From positions 5,001 through 32,485 of the forward strand of contig JAHBMJ010000069.1 in assembly GCA_018398765.1 (NCBI GenBank): a DNA stretch of 27,485 nt, in the 5' to 3' direction. The DNA comes from Chromera velia. Taxonomy: Eukaryota > Sar > Chromeraceae. Made by a program: the position numbers and the translations under genes. Below, in pieces: positions 11,371 through 21,712 of this stretch. Every line of letters starts with the position of its first letter. Positions within the stretch are counted from its first letter, which is position 1. The notes under the pieces are model-generated. The model was given only the letters and a program-made list of their open reading frames with translations. It was not told the DNA's origin and did no database searches.

Positions 11371-12245
11371 TAGGGCTGGGAAAAGCTTCATTGAGAAAAG
11401 GTTCAAATCTGAAAAAGTGAACCTGTTGAACCTGTTTTGAACCTGTTGAACCTGTTGAACCTGTTTTGAACCTGTTTTGAACCTGTTTTGAAGGCCAGAC
11501 GCGCGGCCACTGGCACAAGGCCGGCCAGGCCCGCGCCGCCCGCGGCCCATATAGGTGAAATAAGGAGCCGGAGCCACGCGCACAGCAACTGTCCCCAGCC
11601 GGTTCAATCTATTGTGTTGGACAGACATATGTCAGCATATGTCAGCATCATATGTCAGTATGAAAACTCATGCTGACGGTTGCAGAAGTGAAGAAGTACT
11701 CGTGACTTACCAAGTTTTCCACTTGCAAGGCCCCGCATCAAAACGGACAGTCCGGAGGGGGGGTAACAGGCTGGGCCGGGAGCAGCAGGTTAAAGAGGCA
11801 GCGGTGCACGGAGAGGGAGGGGGGGAGCGGAGGCCGTGGGGCAACCGGTGAGCAGATGAAAGAAAGAAAAAAATGCTGTGATGGTCTTATGTTGACTAAA
11901 TTGTCATGATTGATACGATCATATAAATTTAATTATAGCATTTTCCAATTTTTTTAGGCTTTTTTGATTACCAATTTTTGACTATAAACAGTGAATAACT
12001 TGAGACTAGCACCTAATATGAGCATAAATATTGATTTAAACTATTTAAAAACACTACTAAGGCATAGATTCTATAATAAAACGTTCTAAAAATGCATTAA
12101 AGCCTAATTTAAAGGCATAAAATAACACAAAAAAATGAGGTTTCTATTAATCAAAAGTGAACCTGTTTTTGAACCTGTTTTTGAACCTGATTCAGGTTCA
12201 TTACTTCGAAGTGAACCTTGAACCTTGAACCTTTTCCTAGCACTA
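11371..12245. mobile_element. Candidate non-autonomous hAT-like DNA transposon A
   Basis: The left end reads TAGGGCTGGGAAAAG. The right end, read inward on the minus strand, is TAGTGCTAGGAAAAG: 13 of 15 positions match and both fit the hAT terminal pattern YARNG. Short GAACCTG/GGTTCA arrays lie just inside both ends (11384-11490 and 12158-12232), as expected of subterminal transposase-binding repeats. The interior holds a GC-rich core (about 11490-11860) and three CATATGTCAG copies (11625-11657), but no transposase. The 8-bp flanks (GTGTTGGC and AGTACTAT) do not match, so a target duplication is not visible. The family call is inference. Confidence 0.5.
11415..11492. repeat. GAACCTG tandem minisatellite (left subterminal array)
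   Basis: GAACCTGTT and GAACCTGTTTT units repeat seven times, with spacers alternating between about 9 and 11 bp. Copies also occur near the other end of element A (12162-12188). Confidence 0.85.
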
Positions 12246-12413
12246 AGTACTATACTACTACTTACTACTCTAGTAGGTATTACTACTGCAGGCGACTACT
12301 GTACGACTAGCTGTACAATCGATATGATCAATACATAACTACAGTGTCACTGCATATTAAATTTACATATAAATTTAATTTAAAATTTAAAAACTTTAAT
12401 ACTGATAGCTAGA

Positions 12414-13380
12414 CTAGGGCATGCACTCCAAAAAAAAAAAAAATAAAACGGGTTTTGAATTTTTGGATTTTTTTTTTTAATGACTCGACATGAACTTTTA
12501 TCTAGCCAGTTACCCAGCGTTACCCAGCGTTTGATCTGGCAGGTGAACAAATCTGTCGAAGTTGGTTCCTGCGGGCTGTGTCTTTGCTTCTTTGAGTCCG
12601 CGGGTTGTTACTGTTGTGACCTGAATTTGCTAGACTGAATGTAAAATATCAATAGGCCCTGGCATGATTAGGGTCGTTATTCATAGCATTACAGCTAACC
12701 TCCTTGTACTTTTCTATCTGTCTGTGTAGTTTTTTTTATCTGACTTTAAGGGTGGAGGCGCCGTAATAGGTCAACCTAGTTAGTGAAAAGGAAAGAAATG
12801 TGTCATAATAATATCTATGTGGCATCAAACAGACTGATAGTGTGTATCCAACTGTGTCTCTAAGGGTTTTGTCAGATACTTTACGACTGCTATGAAGCTT
12901 CTGAGCAGTTGTTTTATCAGTTTGGATCATTGGTCATGTTCTCCAACTTTCTTTTATCATTCTTTTCTGGACATTTCTTCTGTTTCAAACAGTAAAATTG
13001 TTGTGCGTCTCCAGAAATTTAGGGCGTACGCCTTAGATAGTTTAGCACTACGTATGTCGGTACATCTGTTGGCACCTCAGCCGGCAGCTCAACCAGCAGG
13101 CGTGCATGCGCTCACAATGCTCGGCCTTCAGTTCGGGCCCGGCCGCGCACATCTGAGGCCGACCCCAGCCGCGCGCGGAGCCCTTTGCATACAAAATAAG
13201 GAGGCTATAACAATAGTACCACTGCATAAAAGTGCTAGACGGACTTTAGATTGTCACAAACTAGGTTACAAATTGTCTAGCAAATTATCTTTCAGAAAAA
13301 GTTTCATATGTTTGTCTTCTAAAAAAAAAAACTAAAAGTCTTTTCACTTTTTTTTTTTTTTTTAAGAATGCATGCCCTAG
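12414..13380. mobile_element. Non-autonomous DNA transposon B with 12-bp TIR and 8-bp TSD
   Basis: Both ends read CTAGGGCATGCA inward. Each is followed by YTC, about three further bases and a long A tract, so the inverted similarity extends to roughly 30 bp. The flanks TAGCTAGA at 12406-12413 and 13381-13388 are identical direct repeats, as expected for an 8-bp target duplication (hAT-type; a 9-bp reading shifted by one base is also possible). The longest interior frame, 12892-13335 (147 codons), has no transposase features. A GC-rich core lies at about 13078-13190. The element is therefore non-autonomous. Confidence 0.7.
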
Positions 13381-13438
13381 TAGCTAGACTTATATACTGG
13401 TTATGTCCGAGTCTACACTGACACTAAGGAACATATCT

Positions 13439-13439
<1 letters not shown>

Positions 13440-13475
<36 letters not shown>
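13440..13475. repeat. (ATCA)n tetranucleotide microsatellite
   Basis: About nine perfect ATCA units lie in AT-rich intergenic DNA just outside element B. Confidence 0.9.
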
Positions 13476-14416
13476 CTAAAGTAAAACTATATCTAGAATT
13501 CGATCTAGCTAGAATTTAACATACGCTCATAAATCGATATCATCATTATATTTTAAATATATAATCATTAATTTATTTGGTATATAAATCACCGTATATC
13601 AGAGGGGTATCAGAAAGTAGGGTGCTCAGACTGGAACACATGCAGAAGATAAATCTAGGGATAAAAATTTTGTTTTCTTATGTATGCAAGGCATCAATTT
13701 TTAAAAATATTTATTCGATTTTGTTGTATTACATAACAATGCATATGAATTACACAAACTAAAATTTTTACGATTAATTGTTGAAATTGTATTCTGTTGG
13801 TTGTGAATCACGATTCTATGAACTAAGTTTGAAGTTTGCACGCACTCAAATGTATCGTTGTTTTGCTTTTTTAGCAAATTTTTACGGATTTCTCACTTTG
13901 AGAGACCTCGGCCGTCTCAGGCGGGCGGCAGCTATCCTCCGGTGGGTACTCAGTGCAGTGTACTAATACGCTCGTCTACGCCCGTCCCTGATTCCCCCCC
14001 ACCCTCCTTCTGAGGCGATGGGGCAAAGCATCGGTCTGCAGGCCGTCCCTCCACCTCAACCCTCCCCCTCCCTACTTCTGTCCATCACCCCAGCTGGAGA
14101 AGACTTCTGCCTCTTTCCGGCGGATCCCTGAGGACTGAAATGTCAAATGACGTCGTCAACCGATTCTGCTGCATGGGATGTCATCACGGTGAACTCTCCC
14201 ACAGACCCGCTCCAACAAATTAATCAACGCTTGCTTTTATTATCCACATTCCTGGCCGCACCTCACTCCGTCACCACAGTCTTTTCACTAAACTACTAAC
14301 CGAAACTAGACAAAAACGTCGATAGGGACTAACAGGAACTGGACGAAAGGAGGAGGAGGTGCGGAACGAGAGAAGGTCGATGGGAGACGGAATCGACGGA
14401 GACAAGACGAAAGGAG
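13476..14416 (-). other. AT-rich flank, then 3' region of the minus-strand gene
   Basis: Positions 13476-13900 are AT-rich without a supportable gene. Composition rises sharply at about 13905. On the minus strand, AATAAA at 14241-14236 lies about 175 nt past the stop codon of the next gene and is a plausible polyadenylation signal. Otherwise nothing is evident. Confidence 0.5.
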
Positions 14417-15863
14417 TCACAAAGCTCTGAGAGAGGGAAATGGTGTTTTGTATTTTGACCCCTCTGCCCCCTCCTCTGCACTATCCGCTGCATTTATCTT
14501 TGGCAGACGGAATAGGGGATCCTGTAGGAAGCCTGAGAGAGGAAGGTCGAGCTCTGAAAACACGTTCTTCGATGATGGACTGACGGAGCTTCCCTCCTCC
14601 CACAAGAGCCCTACTTTATTCAGGTTCTTCAATCCCCCGCCCGACTCCCCCCACGTGCTTTCGGTGTTGGTTGGAAGATTGGAAGGAAATTTAACGTTGA
14701 GCTCAGTAGGCACAGGCTGGAAGATGGGGGCTTGGCGGAATTTGGCGTCTTTCGGAAAGAAAGAAGGGAGCTCGGCTATCTTAGATAGGGGGGTTGACGC
14801 CAGAGCAAGCTTGGTCGCTCTAGCCCAACTCAGAGGAAGCGGACTCTTTGTTTCTGCCCCCTCTAGGTCTTTTTCTTTCTCCTTGTCGCCTTCCTGTCCG
14901 GTCTCCTTGTAGAAGCCTTCCAGCCATTTCTGTGCATCCGGATATTCTCCACTTGCAACAACACCGAGAAGAGACATGAACTGATTTGCAGCAATGCGCA
15001 GAGGGGGGGGTAGGAGGGCTTCTCCCTTTTCCATCAGTTTGATTGCGTGAACAGCGTGGGGTGGGAGATAGGGGAAATCTTTGAGGATATCTGAAGGCAG
15101 GGGGGTGGTGCAGGTCTCGGATAGAAACAATTTGCCTTCCTCCTCAAGCCTTCGGTCTTGAGGTAAAGTTGAGAAAACGTAAATACGGCCTGTGGGATTC
15201 CTTCTCTCATCAAGATATTCTCGTGGACAGTGAACAACAAAACCTGGGGGCTCGACGACAAAGAAAGCATCCAAATTCAGTGACCTCCTTATTCCGATCC
15301 TATCGAGGAGCTTCTTTGTGGAGCTCTCTTCAGGAAGAGACACAACTGGAATGTCCGCAAGTCGCATGGACTCTTTTTCTTTCCTGTCAGCTTTCTTTTC
15401 GTCTCTCTCTTCTTTCTTCTCTGTTTCTTCGTCTTTCCCGTCCTCCTTCCCGTTATCCGGGCGCGCATTTCGAGAGACAGGGTTCTCCAATGTGTCAAGA
15501 CCAGAAAAGGAATTCAGAGTTCGGAACAAATCGGCTGGGGAGTGAACATCTGGATGTGACTTTGCTTCCCATTGGGGTTTGTTGTCCTCCTTCTTCGGTT
15601 CCTTCTTGTCCTCCTCCTCCTTCTTCTCCTTTGGCAATTTGCCCTTTTTTCTCAATTTCTCCTCAGGTCTCCGAAGGACCCAGTCCTCGAACACATCTGC
15701 ACGTATATAAACAAGTTTTCATAATTCTTATCATTCAATCACAGTGTCATGGAGCTGTTTTGGCGGGGAGATTGCAAAGGAGCGGCAAGAGTCTCCGCAG
15801 AACGGCAGAGAAACGCAGGTGGGGATGCGATAAGCAAATGGACGGTCTAAGAGAAAAAGAGTG

Positions 15864-15901
<38 letters not shown>

Positions 15902-15909
15902 CACACACG

Positions 15910-15947
<38 letters not shown>

Positions 15948-18900
15948 TAGCTGACGGACGGACGAGCTCAACAATCGAATCAACACAGGTAGCGAGAGAA
16001 AGAAGCATGAAAACGAAAGCGTCTGCGAGGCAACCAACGGCATCTTCTAGACAACTAGTCCGACCTGGAAGAAAGGTAAGTGGAGTGATTGTTGTTCGGA
16101 TCGATGCTGTCCAACTCGGAATGAAGGTGAAGGAAGTCGTGAACAGCAACGAGACGCCGCTGTTGCCAGTCGGTGCAAAGTCATACTCGATTCCGAAGTT
16201 CATTACTGGCCCCACTGTCAAATCGGGCGCAAAGTGGACTTCGTTTCCCGTCACCATGTTAAGGTTCAATGTCGTCATCGGGGCCCATGCCGCCTGCGGG
16301 AACAGAAAAGATGTGTGCTTCACTCCATGAAAAGTACACAGGCCGAGGAGTGTAAATTGGAAGGTTCTAGGCAGAGCTCAGAAGACAGAAGAAAGCGAAG
16401 GGACTCCATTCCTTCCTTCCACGTGTTTCCTTTCACGCTGACCTGGAATCCAAAGTTGAGGCTGATGCCGCAATCGAAAATGGGTGCGAATGTGTACTGG
16501 GGACCGCAGTTCATTCCCCACGAAACCGTTTTCTCTGGACCCCAACTGTTGCTCGGCACGTCCTTGCACGGATCGGCAAAGTCTGGCCACTCGGCCTGCG
16601 TGCCCCTCTCTCCATAACGGTCAGGGGGGGCCGGTAATGACCCGTACATTCTCTCCTCAAACAAGTCTTCCGCAGACCCAAATTGCACTCCCGTGAGGGA
16701 AGAAAAGTCAGAACCGTGGGATGATAGTTGGTTCTCTGCATGGGTTACATTCAAATTTAATTCATGCAAGTAAATCAAGTCTTCCACTTCCCCCTCCCCT
16801 CTTCTTTCCTGAAGACGACGAATGGAGGCATGGAGACGTCGGTGTCGAATTCGCAATCGCCGTCTCATGCGCTCCTGTTCCGTCTCGGGGACAGCTTTCC
16901 ACACAAGCCACCCCTCTCTGTCGGCCTGCATTCGAGCTTCCATTCTACCCACCGCCCCGTCCTCTACCTTTGCAACAGGCCCGAGGGGGTGATCACAGTC
17001 CCACCCCTCAGGCCCCCCATTCTCCCGCCGAAGCTCCTCTGAGGCCCAAGCGTCGTCAAACAGATCTAAAAAAGCCTCTGCACTCTCTGCAATTTGTTCT
17101 TCATCATCCTCTACACGAGAGGAAGCAGACGAAGATGAAGAAAGACCATCAAAAATCGGAACAGTGCTACTGCTACTGCTGCCGGACGATGCGGAATCGG
17201 AATAAACAGGACGGAAGTCCATTGCTGCTTCTTTGCAAGGGCCTTCCATGAGAGACTTGACAACATTCACATGCTCAGCGGTACTGAAGCCCATGACTGC
17301 AGATGCACTCGTGCCTAGTGGCTCCAAGATAGGCGCATCATGATGATCATCTTCTTTCAAAAATCCTGCTGCATCTCCTTTTTCTTTCAATCTTCTCAGC
17401 CTCCTTCTACGTGTCCTCTCCCGCCCTGCTTGCAAGTGCAGACAGTCAGCCAGGTTACGTCTCTTGTCCTTCCTTCCAACCTCCCAAGGCTCATGGGCGT
17501 CCCAGCCAATCTTGTGCGGCGCCTCCAGGACTCTTCTCTGAAAGACCTGAGGACTCACTTCGGACAGCCGCCTCACACCCCACCGTTCGGTATTCTCTAG
17601 AAGCTCCGACCCCCTCGGTGTCGGGCAGGAGCCCTCCAACAGGCACCTGGCGTATCCCGGGAACCGGCTGTTTGCAAAACACTGGTATCCCTCTACTGTG
17701 CAGGTCCTCGAATAAAAACAATTGTCCCAAGGCCAAACAGGATGGGGGCCAGAGGAGGCTTTCATTTCGTCTGTCACCTTCTCTTTCTCTATGCACTGCT
17801 TCAGATACTGCAGAAAGAACAATCAATTTGTGCTTACAAATCTTTTTTCATATACTTCTCTTCCATGCCAACAAAATGTGACCTGTTGCCATCAATGCTC
17901 CAGGGACTGAACAGAAGCGGGGGGCAGAGTTAATTTCGTGTAGATGATTAAAGGCGCTTAAGCAATCCTGGGTTCAAATCCAAGTGAATTGATTCCGTAC
18001 CAAAGAAAAGAAAGCCAGAGAGATAACATCAGGAACAAGAATCAATTGCAAAGCCATCAATCGTTCGTTTGTGTGTCGTCAAAAAAGTCCGTCTACGTCC
18101 ACGCGGATGAAACGGGAAGGGATTGGATGCCCCCCCCGTAGGGCTCCTTCGAACGCACACATACAGTCACACACCCAAACACTGGCACAGGAAGGAAAAG
18201 ACGGAGAGAAAAAGAGGGATGAGGGAGCGACGGAGCGAGGGGAAGCTAGCAAAACGGACAGAGAGCAGACAGAATTCTCTGACAATCTCCAGGTGCGCTC
18301 TTCGTGCAGTATGACTTGAATTCGTTCTATAACTGACCGGGTGCACCTCTACGCAGGCCGCATCCTCGTCACACTCCCCGGTGTATGTGCAGGGAGAGCC
18401 GATCCAACCAGACTCCAGGTGAGATTCAAATTGTGCAACTGCAAGTTCGTGGCAGGGAGCAACAGCAAGAACAACCAAACAGAGAATCAATTATGCAGAT
18501 TGTGATCTTCCATTCTCAAATTAATTGTGTCATTTCATTTCATGTCATTTCCCGGGATCGGGATCCAAAGGTCAGGCAGAGAAAGATTGTTCAAGGACTT
18601 GGATGGATTGCAGGCTTTTTACACATTGGAAGCACTTCAGAAGCAATCCTGGATTCTCAAAGCCACGGATGCAGGATTGGCAATCCCATGACACCTTACT
18701 TGATCGACAGATGCTGCAATCAGGGAAGAAGCAAAACAGGCCACAAGGCACATTCGGAATTACAGCGCATGATTGGTATGTAAAGTCAATCATTTCCAGG
18801 CAATTGGTTTGTCAGAAGGTAAGATAAGCTATCTTCCAAACTCGAAGGTAGCAACTGACTGCTGCACTTTGTGGAAACTTGCAGCGGCTGATCACATCCC

Positions 18901-19406
18901 AGGTCCACCTCCATGCGGTCAGGCAACACGATCGATTCGATCATGTGGAGTGAATAGTGAAACCCCAACGGGTTGCCTGCGCCATCGGCAAACACCCAGA
19001 CCCCGTGCAGCCCCTCCACCTCTTCTACCACACGAAGGTAGTCCAAATTTCCCGACCGCGCGCTTTCCTTCACTGCATCTTGAACATAATCCTCGGACCC
19101 GGACTGAAAGAAGACGCTCAATGACCCACCCTCGGCTCTGTACAGCTGCCCACCCCCCTGACTACCTGCGAGATGTAGTTTCCTGTCTGCACTCTCTGGA
19201 AAGATTTTCCGGACCACCTGACATTCCTCCATCCTCTCCTCCAGCATCTCTGGCAAGAACAACACACACTGCATCACAGACTCGCTGTTGCTTCGCGTAA
19301 AAAAGAATGCTATTGCATGAATTAGTGCAAGCAGAGGCTTCCATATGGACAAAGATGGTTGAAGCAGTGTGGTTGTGATCTGCCAACCCAAACGGAGCGA
19401 GCCCAT
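14417..19406 (-). CDS. Large protein with two four-cysteine modules and a duplicated beta-like motif (5 exons)
   Basis: Inferred exons on the minus strand are 19406-18860, 18438-18338, 17807-16443, 16293-16065 and 15696-14417. Junction phases are 1, 0, 0 and 1 and all agree, giving 3522 nt and 1173 aa. A hydrophobic stretch near residues 23-36 (PLLALIHAIAFFF) could be a signal anchor. Module 1 is C199-x5-C-x5-C-x9-C221 and is completed across an intron. Module 2 is C246-x5-C-x6-C-x11-C271, with EGYQCF and YARC resembling small CBM1-like carbohydrate-binding folds. A Ser/acidic low-complexity region follows. Next come two copies of FAP-x4-G-x3-NFG (residues about 630-710), a Lys/Glu-rich stretch (about 755-860) and an unrecognised C-terminal region. 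I do not recognise a full-length family. A secreted or surface role is inference. The start ATG is uncertain because an upstream exon is possible. Confidence 0.72.
15864..15945. repeat. (CA)n microsatellite in intron 4 of the minus-strand gene
   Basis: CA dinucleotides with occasional CG interruptions lie between the inferred donor (16064) and acceptor (15697). The apparent Cys/Val-rich frames are artefacts. Confidence 0.92.
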
Positions 19407-19807
19407 ACTGTCAAGCTCGGGAAACAAACTGAGAATCGATCACGTGTTGTTCGAAAACGCTGAACGGGGTGCGGTGTGTTGCTGTTGTGCGTATCAGCAA
19501 CACAGTCTTCAGTCTCGATGCAGCATTTGGAATTGCATTGCGGCTCTGTCCAGACTCCTCCAGAAGTGATTCTGTGAGTATAGATGCTGTCAGATTCAAT
19601 AGTCAGACTTCGAATCTGACAGACATCTGACAGACTTCGATCGATGATTCGTGCGAATTCATCCTTAGAACTGCATGGCAGCAGCGCACGCATGCATGCA
19701 TTCTCCCAAGTTCCTATAGCTGATCGATCCGCGCGTGCGGGCCGGCCGGACGGACGTTTCCTAAGTGCCCCCCGCTTCGCTTTCCGCGGGGCCATGTATA
19801 GAAGCTC

Positions 19808-19840
19808 TCTTATATAGTACACTCAGTGAGCATCACTGAG
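19808..19840 (-). promoter_or_regulatory. TATA-like element and adjacent 8-bp hairpin, minus direction
   Basis: TATATAAG lies on the minus strand at 19816-19809, about 400 nt upstream of the proposed ATG at 19406. Immediately upstream is a perfect inverted repeat, CTCAGTGA-GCA-TCACTGAG (19822-19840). The placement suits a core promoter for the minus gene. TATA use in this organism is unproven. Confidence 0.35.
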
Positions 19841-20163
19841 CTGTATCTGCTTGATCAATGCTCGATCATAATTGGACCATTATCTGATCGAATTGACCAT
19901 TCCACCAAAAAGCGTGAGTCGCTGCGTGTTTACTATTGTATTGTTGCTGTGCGGCGAGTTGCGTGACCGAAGCGGGACTCGCGGCGATTTATATATATAT
20001 TTGTCAGACTGTGACAGTCCGCTGACCTGCAATTGAGTCGAGCCGTCTACAGGCAGTGTGCGTCTTCTTCCTCGGTGTTCCGTCCTTGGAGAGGTTCGTT
20101 CTGTATGGCCGAATTGCTCGGTGTCGTGAGATAGACGGGCATTGTCATTTAAGGTAGGAGAAA
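19841..20163 (+). promoter_or_regulatory. Divergent intergenic region with plus-strand TATA-like element
   Basis: TTTATATATATAT at 19988-20000 precedes the ATG at 20164 by about 165 nt, which leaves room for a 5' UTR of about 130 nt. Imperfect direct repeats ending in GACCATT (about 19865-19902) lie between the two TATA-like elements. An in-frame TAG at 20155-20157 supports 20164 as the start. Confidence 0.4.
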
Positions 20164-21186
20164 ATGCGAAGTATTCAGAAGCACCGAAACTTCCCGTCTC
20201 GAATCATTCGGGAAAACCACTCAGGTAGCAACAGCGAGGTCGAAAAAGACCTTCACGGGTACAGTTGTGGCCTTGCGAGGGAGACCATGAAAGAGGCCTT
20301 CTCGGTTCCTGTGGAGGTTGTTGTGCATTCTGAAGAGAGCAAAGCAAAGATGGAGGAAATGTTTTTCACTTTCGTCATTGGTCGAGGCAGGCATTCGAAC
20401 TCCAAATTCAGCTGTGATCTCCAGAAGGCCACCGCGGATGGATTGAGAGACGCGGGGTTGGAGGAGAACAGACACGCCGATAAGCACTGTAGAGGATCTT
20501 TCAAATTGATCGACTCGAAAGACGCTGCACTCAAAGCAGTCAAAGTATACCCCCACATGAACGTCACGTTGTCCTCTGGGACGAACAGCAGCAGCACTGC
20601 CTCCGGCGACAGTGCCTCCAAAGACGCCACCGAGGATGAGATTGCGGCCATTCAGTCGATGAGTGAGAAGGCTGACAAGCTGTCTCTCCTCGGTTTGGTC
20701 CATGGAATGCAGGACCTTCACAGGATCCGTCAGGAGATCTCAGAGGATCAGAAGCAGATGTACAAATTTGACCTCAACAACGCCGCCAAGACATTCATAC
20801 AGAGAATGGGGGCCATCTTCCAGTCAGGAGAGCCCATTGGTCCGGAAGACCTCGCGGTCTGCGAGGACTATTTGGAGTATGAATCGTCTAGGGAGGACCC
20901 GAAGCCGTTCTTCGAGCAGTGGAACGAAGCTTTGCCTAAGCTGCCGAGACGGCAGGACGGCCCTCTCCTTGCCAAGCTGAGACGGGGTCTGAAGAAGGAG
21001 GCAGACGAGTTGAGCAAATTAGAGGCGCTCTCTGCGAAGAGCGCCCGGGGTGGGTACACCTTTCCCTCGGCTGCCGCGCTTGTGCAGCACGAAAAGGCTC
21101 TTGAAGCCGCCAAGGTGCGGACTGCAGATGCCAAGCAAAAACTGGCTGATGCTCTGATGTGGAAAGAGGAGACAGAGGGCACGTGA
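20164..21186 (+). CDS. Intronless orphan protein, 340 aa, mostly helical
   Basis: A single open frame runs from ATG 20164 to TGA 21184, preceded by an in-frame TAG at 20155. Residues 32-135 form a mixed globular-looking segment with four cysteines. Residues 137-152 are a Ser/Thr-rich linker. Residues 158-295 are charged and helix-prone (for example DKLSLLGLVHGMQDLHRIRQ). Residues 303-336 look like a short Ala/Lys coiled coil. There is no signal peptide or membrane segment. I do not recognise the family and do not assign a function. AATAAA at 21332 lies about 150 nt after the stop. The reverse-strand frames inside it are shorter and less protein-like. Confidence 0.65.
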   Translation: MRSIQKHRNFPSRIIRENHSGSNSEVEKDLHGYSCGLARETMKEAFSVPVEVVVHSEESKAKMEEMFFTFVIGRGRHSNSKFSCDLQKATADGLRDAGLEENRHADKHCRGSFKLIDSKDAALKAVKVYPHMNVTLSSGTNSSSTASGDSASKDATEDEIAAIQSMSEKADKLSLLGLVHGMQDLHRIRQEISEDQKQMYKFDLNNAAKTFIQRMGAIFQSGEPIGPEDLAVCEDYLEYESSREDPKPFFEQWNEALPKLPRRQDGPLLAKLRRGLKKEADELSKLEALSAKSARGGYTFPSAAALVQHEKALEAAKVRTADAKQKLADALMWKEETEGT

Positions 21187-21712
21187 AAAATGAAAGGATA
21201 TGGAGAAGGCAGGGCGGGGAAAAGAAAAGGGGAGGGCGGTCGGAGGGCCGCGGTCACGATCTGATTGAATTTCATCTTTAAAAAAATGAAAGTACGTAAA
21301 CATTGATCCTTCTCAAATTTTTACTTTAAAAAATAAAAAAAAACGAAACCGTTTTGAAATTTTACAGTTGTTGTATATAGTTGTATATGTTTTTGAAACA
21401 ATTTTTGACGAGATTTTTGATTTGTATTTTCATATATATACTTACATACTAACTTTAATTTTATTATTACTATAAGGCCAACTTTCTACAACACTCTAAA
21501 GTTGTTATACCCTGGTGGTTCTAGCGGTAGTTAGTACTATTATGATTGTTCTAACGATTGCTACCCTAAGGGCCTAAACTATGATGTGGGCCTTTGTGCA
21601 GGAGTTTGAATGTCGGGGTCTTGGTCATTGCGGGCGGTGAGTACAGTTCAAATGCCTTGCATTGATGGACTCTGGGATATGAATCTTGACATGGATATTG
21701 TCTTGCATATAT
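21187..21712. other. 3' flank and AT-rich intergenic DNA
   Basis: A candidate poly(A) signal, AATAAA, occurs at 21332-21337. The rest is AT-rich with no supportable frame. Confidence 0.5.

Noticed and set aside
12892-13335. 147-codon frame inside element B as a transposase remnant
   Set aside because: No DDE-like or BED-type features; composition shifts with the GC-rich core rather than looking like protein.
15731-15940. Minus-strand Cys/Val-rich frames over the CA repeat
   Set aside because: They are translations of a dinucleotide microsatellite inside an intron.
17950-17990. T-arm-like GGTTCAAATCC suggesting a tRNA
   Set aside because: The T stem is imperfect and no anticodon or acceptor stem could be built around it.
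19322-19822. 166-codon minus-strand frame upstream of the cysteine-module gene (ATG near 19793)
   Set aside because: It lies in a different frame from exon 1, overlaps the TATA-like region, and I found no convincing splice join. It remains a possible upstream exon but is not supported enough to call.
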